64,000 bases of DNA from the NCBI GenBank assembly GCA_963969595.1, contig OZ018418.1:3167001-3231000 (forward strand), written 5' to 3'. Each line of letters begins with the position of its first letter. Position 1 is the first letter of the stretch. The notes under the pieces are model-generated. The model was given only the letters and a program-made list of their open reading frames with translations. It was not told where the DNA came from and searched no databases. The translations under genes and the position numbers were made by a program. The DNA comes from Neckera pumila (Eukaryota > Streptophyta > Bryopsida > Hypnales > Neckeraceae). This document shows positions 1 to 12,099 of this stretch, in pieces.

Positions 1-1455
1 AATTGAAACAAATAGTACATTTGGATAAATGCATGCCACAGGGCAGTGTGGACTCTCCATGGTTGGCATGGGTACAGAAGCTCAAAGACAAACCGTCCGT
101 AGTATCCCGAGCAATGAAAGGGCTCCTGAAATTAGCAATGAAGTCGGATGATGAATACAATGCCGTGGAGAGCTCTCTGTGGAGGATGAAGCAAATGTTT
201 GAGGTACATCCGAGGGTGTCCACCAACAGTACGTGTTGGGAGACATGGATGCAATGTTTGAGTGCTTGAACCATGCAAAGAACAACCAACATCCCCACAT
301 CAATTGGACCTTGGAAGCAGAGGAAGGATGGGTCCCTTATAACACGCTTTCAGCACATATCAAGAAGAATGAAAAGGAAGTAGTGCACGCTCGTGATCCT
401 TCCATGGGAATCTTGGAGGGCAGGTGTAGCCTTTGCCTAGGTCATATTGGTCCGGAAGGAGCCCTAACCATGGACCAATCCCGCCTCACTTTTCATGTCA
501 CATGCATTGTCAAAGCATCTCTTTGTCATTCGATTTGTTTGGAGTGTTGTTCTCCTTTCAGCCCAAGGTTCTACAAAATGCTTGGGATCTTGGAAGGTAT
601 GCCCCTTGGTTACAAATACAATTGATGGAACCTTCCACTTGACCAAGCGCCATACAAATTTCAAAATTACTTGCATTGGGAAAAACCTCTAATGTGGGAT
701 TCACTAGCCCAAGTGCATAACCTAACCCAAACGTCTATGTATGAGCCGGACCCTTACGTGTGGATGACCAAGGACAAAGAAGTGAAATTGCGGGCCAGAG
801 GTATTGCGGATGACGAGGCTCGTGAAATGTTTTGTCACAGCATGGGAGGACATTAGAGCATACAAAACAAGAAATTCTTCTGATTTCCCGAAAAAGAGGT
901 GCATAAAGATGGAGATGGCAATTGGATAGAATAAGAGCATGCTCAAGAGTTCCATGAGCAATACTCGGCGTACAATCACACTTTGATAGGCAGGGCCCTT
1001 CTTTTGTCAAAGTTGGAAGAAGCCGCAAAAGTTTGTGCTCTTGTGGAAATAGGTGGCAATCAAGCATAGGGCATTTTTATGTGGACGTGGCAAGGGAATT
1101 TGATAAGAGGATGGGCGACATCATAAGTGCATGGAGGAAGTTTCTAATGGGAGGAGATCGACCTATGTGATTATATATGTAAGATGATGGACAAAGGGGT
1201 CAACGCCGTGGTAGATAGAATAGATAATGCACTCAAAGCATTGAAAACAGAAGCAGAAATGGAGGATGGAAGACAAAGATGACCACTCTCCGGAAACAAA
1301 ACGACAGTTTGGCATCATTGACTTGGAAGCTAGGTTCGCACGGCCCACCATTGGAACAAGTCCTATATGTACACCTTGCCGCAGAAGTGCAAGACTTATG
1401 GGTGAAGAGGGTCTGTCTTGTGTATCGGGGGAAGGTAGCGGTGATAATGTATAGT
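1..1455 (+). pseudogene. RING-like coiled-coil family, copy A (3' part, decayed)
   Basis: The gene runs in from the left edge. The first frame (3-269) has the same helical segment as copy D at the right edge (W-L-A-W-V-Q-K-L-K-D-K-P). A frame shift near 233-269 leads to a segment with N-W-T-L-E-A-E-E-G-W-V-P-Y and then a RING-like finger: CSLC near 427, F-H-V-T-C near 500, C-L-E-C-C, then S-P-R-F-Y-K. Reading continues in the same frame past TGA at 623, TAG at 854 and two more stops, still matching copy D (L-I-G-R-A-L-L-L-S-K-L-E-E-A-A-K-V). The C-terminal tail, in another frame, starts near 1266 (E-D-K-D-D-H-S-P-E) and ends at 1454. The Cys/His pair at the centre of the finger is lost (D-Q-S-R-L replaces G-H-C-H-H). 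A ubiquitin-ligase role is only an inference from the finger. This copy is almost surely inactive. Confidence 0.75.
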
Positions 1456-2840
1456 GCCGGTGGGCTTTTTTTGTAATAGGATAGAATTGCATGGAGTGTT
1501 GTTTGGATCTTAGGAGAATCTAGTACTACTAAAGCATTGTACTCATGGTATTTATGAGTTTTTTTTTATATACAAATCTGTTGGGAATGCAAATTTGTTT
1601 TGATTTGCTATCAATTTTATGGTATTTTGTGCTACACCTTTTGGGCAATTATGTGATTTGTGTCCTTCTATTACAAGTTACTTTTCTGTCAATGATGGGT
1701 GAATTTCTAAATGCCAAACAACCTGAGCGACTATATTTGGTCACTTTGAAATGTGAGAATTGTTTTGATTTGAGCAGTTCACCCCTAAAGGTTACAGACT
1801 ATATTTTCACTAAAAACAGTAAAGCACTCCAGAACTGCCATTTCTAGTACAAGTACTAAATTTTAGGAAAAAAGCATTTAGAGACACATGGAACCGCAGG
1901 ATTTTGTGATAAACTTGTTTTTGAGTGTGTAGAATTTTTTTTTGAATTTTCCACCTTGTAGATTATAAGGTATTAGCATTTTAATTCCCAAAACACTTTT
2001 TTGGGCCCTACAAAAAAACGGGCAGTTGCACTTCACAAGGCCACATTTAAATGGAAAAAAATTGGGAATGGTAGTTACTCCTTGGATTCATTCTTCAAAT
2101 AAAGTTGGCTACATGCTTGAAAATTTCAGATCATTTGGAATTGTACAACATATAGAGAAAAAATTGAAAGATGCAAGAAGTAGAAAATGGTTCAAACACT
2201 AAATTCAAATAAAATTTATTATGGAATTGAAAAATATCAATCCCAACGGTTGTAATGTTGCAACAAACAATGTACATACTCTATAATTTTTTTCAAAAAC
2301 TAATAAAAATTGAGTCAAATAAAGGACTTTAAAGTTTATTTTAGAGTAGGAAATCTATAATTGCCCGCAAACTAGAACACCTTGTAATTTTCATCTCAAA
2401 AATAAAAAAGGAATAAGTAAAAGCTTTTTACATATATATAAATCTAAAGAACCAATTTTAAAAGTGTATTTTAGTGTACTGACATGATTTGTAGTTGTCC
2501 ATCTCACCTCTAATCCCAAGAAAAGTTTGTTTGCTAATTTTGTCAAACAGAATGGGCATAAGAAGTATACATTTTTTTTTCATAATTTTTCAACTCACAT
2601 GCAATTTGACACTAGAAATTGGTGTGTATATTAATAATAGTAATAAGCAAAAACATTGAACATGTAGACGGTTAGATCTTGGAAAACAAACTATTTGCTT
2701 CAATGGGGAGAACCGAACAATGCACCAACTATAACTCCATAAGTCTATGCTCTTTTTTCACAAGCAAGACACATTTGGATACGCGTAGCGCCTTTGGCAT
2801 GTAGGGGTCAAAGCTTTGACTCCGTGAATCCTTGATTGAT
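1456..2840. other. AT-rich intergenic stretch
   Basis: No supported gene. The open frame at 1545-1847 is hydrophobic low-complexity sequence with no recognisable domain. The rest is A/T runs with no clear repeat unit. Confidence 0.6.
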
Positions 2841-2852
2841 ATTTGCCCAAAC

Positions 2853-3070
2853 ACAAATCGGTCGGGCCGACCGACTGTCCAACAATCGGACGGGGAGCCC
2901 GTCCGACCTATCCACCGCCAACCGACCTACCGACTGAAGTCCGAACTCATCCGACCCCCATCCGACTGATCGTCCGACCTCGTCTGACAACGTCCGACCC
3001 TTGCCTGAAAGTTATTTGTGTCCGACCTCGTCCGAGCCCGTCCAACTCTGCGCCCGACTGAGATACCGCC
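2853..3070. repeat. GC-rich degenerate CCGAC / GTCCGAC repeat
   Basis: About 200 bp of GC-rich sequence inside AT-rich DNA, made of many irregularly spaced copies of (A/G/T)CCGAC. Several copies match the A/GCCGAC core known as the DRE/CRT element bound by plant DREB/CBF factors, but the array looks like a simple degenerate repeat. A similar block in the opposite orientation (CGGACG/GTCGGA) lies at about 60,265-60,580. Confidence 0.7.
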
Positions 3071-3854
3071 CAACCGTTGGGACCGAAACAGTGTTCTTTG
3101 TTCCCTATTCAATGGTCACTAGCAACTTCAGACCTATAAATTCCAGAAATTTGGCATTTGCAAGCACTCCTGAGAAACTAAACGCTTTGATTTCCAAGAG
3201 CTAGGTTTGACCCAATTTTAGGTCCCTTGCTTGGTAATGTATAGTTCAGTGGACAGGGGGCCTTGGTTATTAAGGCTTTGTGCACATATTCTTTGTCATA
3301 TTTTTGACAAAATTTATCAAACCGTTACTGTGTTACATTTTCAATTTCATTTGAATATAAAGAATCCAAAGTGGTCAGTATGAGCAAGGATTGGTCTTGT
3401 TAGTATGGTACCTTGTCAGTTGGTAAAGTGGAATGCAATGCTTGCAAGTTGGTGTTTGCCAGGAAAACCAGCCATTTGTTCAGCCATCTAGGATATAAAG
3501 GCACATATGGGTTTGAGAAATAACGGAGCTTGCCTTTGTCCGAAGTTGACATCTCAAATTCAAAATCTATTTCTTCGCTGCAATGGGAGTATCCCACAAA
3601 GATGTACAAGAGACAATGGGGATGGCAATGGCATGTCTGTGGTCAAAAGTGATGTTTCAAATTGGAGACACACGTCTCTTTCTATATAAGAAGACTCATG
3701 CACAACATAGGAGCAACCCTTTTGTGTGACCTTTGATGGAAATACAAATACACAAACATCAAGCGAACTTGAAACTGTGTGGGGATCAAGCAATAGGCCA
3801 CAAAGGTAGAGCAGGCTATTGGATGGATTTGACACAGCCAATAAACGGAATTTA
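3071..3854. other. No clear gene; possible decayed hAT 5' part
   Basis: No open frame is supported. The stretch just before the hAT transposase might hold its N-terminal (BED-finger) part, but I could not recognise a C-x2-C...H pattern in any frame. Confidence 0.35.
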
Positions 3855-4784
3855 AATGCGATCTAGGCCAAGTTCTTTTATGCGGCCAACTTTTCTTTAT
3901 TTGCTGTAGCTCAAAATCTAGCATTCAAAGAAGCACTGAAGAGAACAGCTGAGTTCTATAGGTCCTACATCTTGCCATTGTACAATGATCTACGTAATAA
4001 ATTGCTTAACAAAGCGAAGGCGGAGGTGCAAACAAATCTACAGAAGAGGACCGAAGACAGCATTAGGAAGTTTGGAGCAACATTGTCTATTGATGGATGG
4101 AGCTCAGTTGGGAATCGGCCATTGATAAATGCCATGCTTGTGTCCTCTGCGGGTGAGCAATTCCTAGGAGTAGTGGATACGACTGGAGCCGAGAAGAACG
4201 GTGCATATTTGGCCTCTCTCCTAGAGACATTCATAGTCAAAGTGGGCCCTCAAAATGTGGTCCAAGTAACTACAGATAATGCGCCTGTGAACCCTGTAGC
4301 ATGTACTCTAGTGACCGCTACATATCCACACAATTTTTTCCAAGGTTGCGTAGTGCACGCCTTGAATTTGTTGCTAAAAGATTGGGGAAAATAAGAGTGG
4401 ATAACGGAGCAAGTGGAGAACGCCAAAATCATAGTGAAGTTCTTCAAGCACAAGCATATGCCTTTTGCAATATTTCAAAAGTACAAACCGAAGTATAGCT
4501 TGTTGATGTAGGGTGAAACAAGGTTAGCCTCCAATTTCATCGCAATTGCACGTTTGTTGAAGGTGAAGGGTCCATTGCAATAGACGGTGACAGGCCTGCA
4601 ATGGAATGAATACGTAAGGAAGTTAGGACGGACATCAAAATCTTACACTGACTCTCAACAGGTATTCAAGATACTTGTGAGCGAGCATTTCTGGCGCGGT
4701 TGTCAGAATTTTAAGGACTTGGTGGGTCCTGTTGTGTATGGCCCATGTGATTTGGATGCGAAGACGCCGACCACTACGTACTAG
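3855..4784 (+). pseudogene. hAT-family transposase (DUF659 region), pseudogene
   Basis: One frame reads F-F-Y-A-A-N-F-S-L-F from 3873, then the DUF659 core typical of plant hAT transposases: L-S-I-D-G-W-S-S near 4083 (the Asp of the catalytic triad is expected here), R-P-L-I-N-A-M-L-V, G-V-V-D-T-T-G, V-V-Q-V-T-T-D-N-A near 4260, and G-C-V-V-H-A-L-N-L-L-L-K-D near 4344. The frame continues through K-I-I-V-K-F-F and R-L-A-S-N-F-I-A-I-A-R-L-L-K, both standard hAT segments. Four in-frame stops break it: TAG 3864, TAA 4392, TAG 4509 and TAG 4581. The C-terminal hAT dimerisation region is missing. The element ends were not found. It is a dead, truncated copy. Confidence 0.88.
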
Positions 4785-5847
4785 CTGTAATTAAATCAAA
4801 ATCGGGATTCACTGCAATTAGATACAAAAGTAGACAAGATATGTTGTCGTATTCTTTCAAATGTCAAGAAAGAATGTCAATGCAAAAGTACATCGCATTC
4901 ATTTCAATTTGCAGCAATGTGAATGGATTCAGTGGAGAGAAACGACTTGGAGGGAAGCTAAACGCACCGAGGCCGATTTGTACACCAAGTTTGATTTCCG
5001 CACCGAGGTCGACATTTGCACAGAGTTTGATTTCCGCAAACTTTAGGTTGATTTCCACTAACTGAATGTTAATTTCCACAAAAGTTGATTGAAAATGACT
5101 TGTTTACGGTTTTACTTGTTTACTTTTTGATTGAGTTTGTTCTGAGATTACATTTATGCTGAGGCGATGGAGAACGACTTGTTTACGGTTTTACTTGTTT
5201 ACTTGTTGATTGAATCTGTTTTGAGATTACATTTGTATTGAGGCAATTGAGAACAAAAGGCTCACGGTGTTTAGGTGTTCGTTTGTTGATGTCTCCTTTA
5301 CAAAGTTCAGTGGCTACAACTCCTGTACAGTGTATACTATATTTTAGTACAACGTCTACGTTGTTAGATTCAACACAACTTCATTACGGAGTATAGGCAT
5401 TGTTTACGGAGTTCATTGGGTACAATCAAAGTACAATATGCACAATGTTTCAATATAGCCTCTATGTTGGTACTTGTTAGATGCAACATGCCTCCTTCAT
5501 GGAGTTCATTAGGTACAATTAGTGTGCAGTATGATACAATGTTACAATACAACATTTCCATGGTTAGGTACACAATGTTTTTTGTACATTTTCAAGGGTC
5601 TACATTGGCTTGGAGTACATGGTTCTCCTTGGAACAAGACCAGAGAGTTCACTAATACTGTAAATGTACATTACATACATGTTTGAGTACATCTTGTACA
5701 TTTTTAGATTCACTCTGTACGTGTTTCCTTTGCGTACATAATTGTTTACAACGACTAGTATTCTAGTAGACATGTTGCCTTAAAAGGCCAACTCAATTAA
5801 AATAACCATAGACATGCCGGAAGTTTCCCTCATTTCTCTTATTTACA
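4785..5847. other. Intergenic DNA rich in GTAC motifs
   Basis: No gene is supported. The stretch contains the 79-bp tandem repeat listed separately and, from about 5300 to 5770, many GTACAA/TTGTAC words. Confidence 0.6.
5097..5254. repeat. 79-bp tandem duplication
   Basis: Two adjacent copies (starts at 5097 and 5176) share GACTTGTTTACGGTTTTAC, then a TTGATTGA(G/A)T(T/C)TGTT stretch and GAGATTACATTT, with a few substitutions. Confidence 0.85.
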
Positions 5848-7452
5848 GACCGTGACTTTTTGTTTTGCAATTGTTAAAGACAATGGTGTCCAAAGACAAC
5901 TAGTTGGTTCAGAGCCGGTTTACTTCAAGGAAGATGAGCCCTACAGCGGCAACGTTTTTAGCACCAACGACTTCATGGACAATATTCTTGCTTGTACCTT
6001 GCCACAAGCCAAAGATATTGTAGACGCGAAGGTGAAGCAGAGTCCTTTGGATAAGGAACTAGAGAAGTTGGCTTCTTTGAAGAAGCATCCTCTTCCTCGC
6101 GCTGTTACTACGGAGGAATTTGAGACCAAGTATGGCTTGCCAAAACATGGTAAAAATCCACATAAACTTAAAGTTCCACAAGACCTTGCTGAGAAAGATG
6201 TGACTGATGTTTTTGAACCAATAAAGGGGAGAAATGGAAGATACGGGTATGGTTATGCGGAATGCAAGGATGAATAAGTTATTCATCGTATTCATGAAAT
6301 TTTGCCACTTGTGTATTTACGAGATTTTCCAAGGTCCAAGGTGATAGCAAAGCAATTTGCTAGGGGGATCATCTTGGAAAAGTGCAAAAAGAAGCTTGTA
6401 AGTTGGGCAGTGTTTTCAAGAACTTCCATTAGATAACAACGTAGCAAATGGTTGAAGAACATTACGTTGTGTTTGGCGGCCCTTGTAGGCATCACCGGCT
6501 CTAACAAGAAGGAACTGTACAAGGCAAAAGGCACTGACAACCTTCTCAATGACCCTATCGCAGAACTTCAAAAGGGTTAGGACAAGGTGGACAGTGTTGT
6601 ACGAGACGGTATAGAGAGCGTACAAAACTGTACAGATCGTGAAAAAGACATTGCGTACCTCATGGACATAACGAAGTTGGTAGGATAACAGCTGCATGCT
6701 GCAACAGAAGACTATATCAAAGTTGGAAAAGAGAGAACTAAGTTGTCTACCAAGGCATCACAAGAGGAAGGAGTGCTGCAGAGAACTAAAGCCAAAGTTT
6801 GTAAGCTAAAGCATGAAGCAGAGTACGAGGAGGTTTCCTCGGATAAAGTGGAAGCATATAATGAGATGGTAAAGGACGCTTTGAGCGATTACAATGCAGT
6901 TGCATTGGAATTGGAACAATGCAATTTAAGGTATAAAGAATTGAAGCTAGGGAGAAGTGTTTGAAGAGACAATTAGATGCCTTGTCATCTCAAATTGTTA
7001 AACTGAAGAAAGGAGAAATTGGAGTGGATTTGAGACCAAGACCTTTGTGCTCTCAGTTTGACCCCAAGACAATCAACAATTTTGACACCATTTACTTAAC
7101 ACCCTGTGCACTTTGCTTTCGTGGATTTCCCTGCAAGGACATTATTGTGTGCACTTGCGGCCACTTGTATCATCCATGGTGCACAAGGGTCTGGTTCTCA
7201 GTTTCTAGCAACTGTGCTTAGGGATCTTGCGGTGCATTAGTGCATCCCTCGTGGTTTACAAGTTTCGGATTCGGCAAATTACACGCAACTCTTCAAGAAT
7301 TGGTACAATCTTCAAAATTCGAGGAGGAGCAAGAGAGACTCTTAGAAACCTTGAAATCGACAATTTGGGACTCTCATCCCCATATTGGTAAGCAATTTTG
7401 CCCTATTGAATACCACATCATGCAATTAGTCAAAACTTTGTATAATATTTAG
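5848..7452 (+). pseudogene. RING-like coiled-coil family, copy B (decayed)
   Basis: An acceptor-like TTTACAG precedes 5848. The first segment (5852-6277) carries the N-terminal module also seen in copy C: E-F-E-T-K-Y-G-L, F-E-P-I-K-G-R-N-G-R-Y-G-Y-G-Y-A-E-C-K. After a TAA at 6275 the same frame continues with A-R-G-I-I-L-E-K and V-S-W-A-V-F, matching A-R-G-I-V-L-E-E and V-N-W-A-I-Y in copy C. A shift leads to a long charged helical region (about 6447-6962) with in-frame TAG and TAA stops. The last part (6961-7221) holds a RING-like finger: CALC near 7107, C-T-C-G-H-L-Y-H-P-W-C near 7152, then Ser/Cys-rich residues, with a TGA-free tail after the TAG at 7219. Domain order is N-module, coiled coil, finger. 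The function is unknown. The copy is inactive as read. Confidence 0.75.
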
Positions 7453-8145
7453 TACAAACAATACTTAACTTAGTACGAGTGTTAGATATTAGTACATGAA
7501 AATCTATTGTTAAGCACATTTTAGGCAAGTATATCCGCTTTGCAATTTTGGGAACTGTGCAATTTTAGGTTTACTTAACTTATTGTATCGTCTTCACTAC
7601 TTTATTTGCATTATAGTCTGCCTAAATCCTGTTGATGTAAAGAATCCCGTCTGTGAGCAAAGCAAATTAGTCTACAATAGTTTAGAAGAATAATTGGCGG
7701 CGCTTCCAAGTTTTGATTAGAGCATTGGATTTGAATTTTCTTTTCAAATTTAGTCTGCTAGTTAGTCCATTGTAATCCTCTTGGAGGTAAAGAGAGAATC
7801 GATTCACGGTTTTGGGGCCTGATCATGTATAGTAGTTGAATTCGCAGAAGAGATCTTAGAGTATTTTCTGGAACAGTTAATAAAACAATTTATACTCTTG
7901 AAAGTCACAAATTTTACGGATTTGTACAATTAGATTGCAGCAGTAGAAAAACATCTACATCACAATACAAACTACGAAAGGTTGTCTCTTGATTTTTGGT
8001 CCCCATATGATTATTTACAACCTCACTACTTAGTCAAATGTGTGATTTTAGTACAAGGCCCAAATTTTGACTTTCAACTGTGTTATTTTAATTCTAAATT
8101 TGAGATTCTACAAGAAGGCCTTGAAATTAAGATGGTCCTCCCTTG
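7453..8145. other. AT-rich intergenic stretch
   Basis: No gene or repeat unit was recognised. It has scattered TTAGTACAA-type words. Confidence 0.5.
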
Positions 8146-8149
8146 AATT

Positions 8150-8605
8150 GTGGCAAAAACAACGTTTTGGCTATATTTTGGACCAACTTCAATACATTTT
8201 GTACCAGTGTTTGTATGTTTTGAACTAATATTAATACATTTTGTAATAGTTTTTACTGCTTTGTATATCCAATGGGGTGACCGTAGCGTGCAATCACCCT
8301 CTAAGTTACTTGTCTTTTCCAATGGTTTAGATCCAGAGAAACTATACCAAGAGCAATTCAACAAGTATACGGTGTGCACAGGAATTCGAGATTTGGACGA
8401 CACAGTTCTTGTGCTCAACCTCAGCGAGGCTGCCCAAACCAATGGCCGTACCGGTGGGACTAATCTCTCACAAAGTTTTGGCAACTGCAGTGGCGCTGGT
8501 TGGGATAAATTTGTCACTTGTTCTCACTTGCTATCTATAAATGAAACCGTAAACCTCAATGTTGTAGTGGAAATTGAGCCAAATGCTACCACAAAACCTC
8601 TTTTT
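8150..8605 (+). CDS. Unidentified open frame, possible exon
   Basis: An open frame of 173 codons (8150-8671) that most likely serves as an exon only in part. The first 45 residues are hydrophobic. Residues from about 8275 on are ordinary soluble protein (D-P-E-K-L-Y-Q-E-Q-F-N-K-Y). An acceptor-like CTTCCAAG at about 8620-8628 lies in its 3' part and starts the next block in another frame, so the 3' end of the real exon is uncertain. I recognise no family. It may be a remnant belonging to copy B just upstream. Confidence 0.3.
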
Positions 8606-8628
8606 GTTTTTTTAGTATATCTTCCAAG

Positions 8629-8961
8629 GTTGGAGTTGAGGCAAAGCTACAGGATCGTATTAGAAAGTTGAAAGAGGAAGATGCGGAATTTGAAAGAGTA
8701 GAAAAATTAAAACAAGAAGCTGCAGACTTAGAGTGTCGGAAGAAACTGAGAGAGGAAGCATCCCTCTCAGATGGATCAACAAGGGCAGTGGTGAAGGTGC
8801 CTCAGCCCCTACCACTGCCTCCAACTGACAGCGACTTTGGGGTATCCAAGTGGAAGACAAGAAGTGAGATCGTTGCGGAGGAAGCAACAAAAGAAATAGA
8901 GGAAACGAAGAAGAAACCAAAGAAGAACAAGAAAAGTCATAGAGTTACCCCTTTTGGTTAG
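8629..8961 (+). CDS. Charged coiled-coil C-terminal exon with basic tail
   Basis: After CTTCCAAG the frame reads V-G-V-E-A-K-L-Q-D-R-I-R-K-L-K and continues as a heptad-like, Glu/Lys-rich helix. A Pro-rich linker follows (P-Q-P-L-P-L-P-P), and a basic tail (K-K-K-P-K-K-N-K-K-S near 8914) looks like a nuclear localisation signal. The frame ends at TAG 8959. No domain match. It is most likely the last exon of an unidentified gene on the plus strand. It may be structural or regulatory, but no function can be assigned. Confidence 0.4.
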   Translation, partial: VGVEAKLQDRIRKLKEEDAEFERVEKLKQEAADLECRKKLREEASLSDGSTRAVVKVPQPLPLPPTDSDFGVSKWKTRSEIVAEEATKEIEETKKKPKKNKKSHRVTPFG

Positions 8962-9829
8962 AGAAGGGATGCATTCAGTACTTATTGTACTCCATGGTAC
9001 AAATTGTACACCACGGACTACATCATACCCTAATGTTGTATGCTGGGTTTTTTAAATTGTAATGAAATGGTTGAGTGCTTAAGCATATTTTATAATGAGT
9101 ATAATATAAAACATTGTGTATTTGAGTTTAGAAAACTTGGCACATTTCAAATCCATTCACTTGAGTGCTTCTTGAGATGACTTCTTAGTGTTTTTTGTAT
9201 ACAATAGTCAAGCATGTGTGATCATGAAACATGATGAGAATCATGTGAATTCAATAAAGAAGGGGCCCAAATCATCCCTCATTCTACATCTCGCATATGG
9301 TGGTGGTGTGGTTTGTCCCCAGGTAATTCATATTGGATGCAAGTCACTTGTAGTCTTGCAGCGCTCTTCTTTTTCTATCCTCGATTCATCTTCTGGCTTC
9401 CCTTTTGAGTAGGGAGTTTATAGTTTCACATTGCTAATCCAACCACAGCTGCCATTTCCAAATGCTATTGTGGCGCCACCAATTTTCCACACCTACCGAT
9501 TTGTCTCATCCCAATGCGGTTTTAGTTTGGACTTTTCTAGAAGATAGAAAAAGAAAGAGAGAATTGAATTGGCTCCCCATCAAGTGAGCGCTTTGCTGCC
9601 TTAGTTGTGGAGTTTGAAGTGTCGCCGTCAGTTGTAGGTACGTAATCGATCTTTGCTCTGGATCAGATTTGGTTGAGTTTTTTTGATAAAAGGTATGTGA
9701 TTGAAAAGGTTCTCTATTAATGTCATTAGTATTGAAGATCGGGTGGTTAGAGGTAGGACTCTTAGTTTTAGTTTGAATTGTACTAATGATTGTATGCACT
9801 ATACTACTTGTTTTTTAGTATCGCGTACA
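8962..9829. other. Intergenic stretch
   Basis: No supported gene. It starts with TTGTACTCCATGGTACAAATTGTACA-like words near 8985 that belong to the GTAC-rich background. Confidence 0.4.
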
Positions 9830-10170
9830 TTTTGGATAACCCACAGTCTAAACACGAGCTCTGCCTATTTTTGGCTATGGTGTTTGAGGAACAAGACAAG
9901 GATCCAAGTCTTGTACTTCCAAAAATGGAGCCTTTGGCCTGTTGTTTAGTACATCCTTTCAAGTTTGAGTGGACTTTAGCAACAGACAGAACCTTCTACA
10001 CCATCTTGCGTTACCTCCGTAACCACGAGCGGAGAAAGAGACGCTAGCTTCTGTGGATAGTGCCCTCAATCTAAAGCCAAATGAAGATGTGGATGGCAAT
10101 GTGAGCAACAATGCGGTCCAAGAGGTGACAACAGTCCGCAAGAAGAGAAAGAGGGAAGGAACCAGAGACT
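9830..10170 (+). CDS. Unidentified exon-like block with basic end
   Basis: From about 9833 the frame reads I-L-D-N-P-Q-S-K-H-E-L-C-L-F-L and F-E-E-Q-D-K-D-P-S-L. It shifts near 10,040 to a frame reading A-S-V-D-S-A-L-N-L-K-P and ending in V-R-K-K-R-K-R-E-G, a likely nuclear localisation signal, before a TGA at about 10,168. The change of frame suggests an intron or a frameshift. The family is not recognised. It may belong to the same unknown gene as the 8.6-9.0 kb block. Confidence 0.35.
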
Positions 10171-12099
10171 GAAATTCACGAATTTTTGTCTACCTGGAAT
10201 TTGGTAGCAGTTTTTCAGCTTGTTTTTTTTTTGCGCCACCTGGAATTAGTGAGCTATGCTAGAAGTTAAGTCCCCCCCAAGCTGCGCTGCCCAGTGCCTA
10301 GGCGGCCCACCACCCACCAACACCAGCCTACCGGCTCGCAGCTCCCACTCCGTCACAACTGCATCGCAGCCCATTTTTTTTGTCTTGCTCCCACTCCATC
10401 TTCCTCCCTCTTTGTCTCCTGCCCCCACCCGCAGTTCTAGATTGCTGCAATGTAGATATTTGAGTTCAACAAAGTCTGTGGAACTTGTTTGGTCTGGAAT
10501 GTGTGGAATTGGCTATTATCAATACAAACAATACTTGATTCAAAATTTATCTTTGCACACATCACGCAAGTGGTTTGGGAGTAGTTTGCATCCTATTTGC
10601 ATCAAAAAATTGAGTTCAAATACAACTCTTTTGAATGAAATCAGTGGAAGAAATTTGTGGCCTCTGAGAATTTTGTGAGGTGGGAGGACTGGAGGATCAT
10701 GTGGCTTGCAAAAAACTTGTGGGCTTTAAGAAATTGGTACCTTGCAACTATTTTTTAGTCTGCAACAAATTCATATGGTGTGACGAATTTGTGGACTACA
10801 AGAAATTTGTGAGGGATTTGAGGAATTCTGAGGAACTTGTGTGTCTTTGTGTGTGAGGAGGACTTTGAGGGTAGAAATCTGTCATCTATTCAATCGTGCA
10901 ACACTTTCTTCCTTTCCAACTCCATCCTTCAACAAAATTCTGAACCCAGAGACTCATCTTCTTGTAGCAAAACTGAACATAGTAATGCGGTGATAAGCTC
11001 GCTCTGGAGCAAATGGTAAACAATGGGATTCACACCCAATTATATACAGGATTAATATAACCTAATCTACCTTAGTTTGTTATGTATAGATGAATATGAG
11101 TTACATCCACAATGGGACAGAACCACCTATTTTCAAAAGAACACAATTCCAAGCTTTGCTTGAGGGGAGTGTTGATACAGGAATTAGGCGGTGCTTATCT
11201 TGTCTACAATCTAACTTATTGAAACTCTAGTACCCAATATGTGAAAAATATTCCTCCGCTGCTACCAACGAACCAAAGCTTTTATGCTCACAACCATTAT
11301 ATCCTATAACCTCTCTTGGTGCATCTCAACACGCGCCATCAAAAGCTTCTCCACATTCGGACTTCGATGCCTTGACAAACCCTGACCCTAGCCTTGAAAT
11401 TCTCAAATCTCAAACCACAACTGTTGGTCTTTTAAACACCCTAGTGAAAGAGAACATATTGTACTATTTAGAAACTCAAATCCAATCCTAAAGCAGAGTT
11501 CCACATGGAAAACTCAACAAATTTCAAAACATAACCACAAAAGTAGGTTCAAAATGCATGAAGGAATGTACAAAATGCAATGAAGGAATGTATGAAGGAA
11601 TGTATAGTGTGTATATGTTGTATTAACACAGGAACAATCAATGAACGTCCACCATGTCCTGTCTAAACCTGCAACTACGTCCAGGTTATAAGGTATGCTT
11701 TTTCAAGTACATTCCCTTTTGCAAAATTGAAAAAAAAGGTGGAACTTCTATCTTGTCATTTATACAAGGAAAAGACTGGAATCCGATGTACAATGAAAGA
11801 CTAAGAATATTTATACAAGGGAAAGTTTGGAATCTGATGTGCAATGAAAGACTGAGAACATATGTGCAATAATACTAGCTCATGTATATTTATAGTTGCA
11901 TATTCTGTTTCTTAAGGAATACTACAACCTTCTTTTAGTATCACCACCTAAAAGGTCTGATTCTTCATTCAATTGCTGAAATTTAATTTCCACGTCAAAT
12001 TCAGGAGGGTGCACATCAACTCACGCCATTCACAAAATGACATGTGGGCACTTCAATATCAAAAGACTTGGTTTAACCACTTCTAATCTTTTTGTAGGG
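10171..12099. other. Intergenic DNA, partly GC-rich
   Basis: A short GC-rich patch (10,262-10,440) interrupts AT-rich DNA and gives overlapping open frames on both strands with no domain. Around 10,640-10,850 there are loose AAATTTGTGG(A/G) repeats. No gene is supported. Confidence 0.45.

Noticed and set aside
10256..10678. 140-codon plus-strand frame and its minus-strand partner
   Set aside because: The first part is a Pro/Ser-rich translation of a GC-rich patch and the rest is unlike protein. No splice or start context was convincing.
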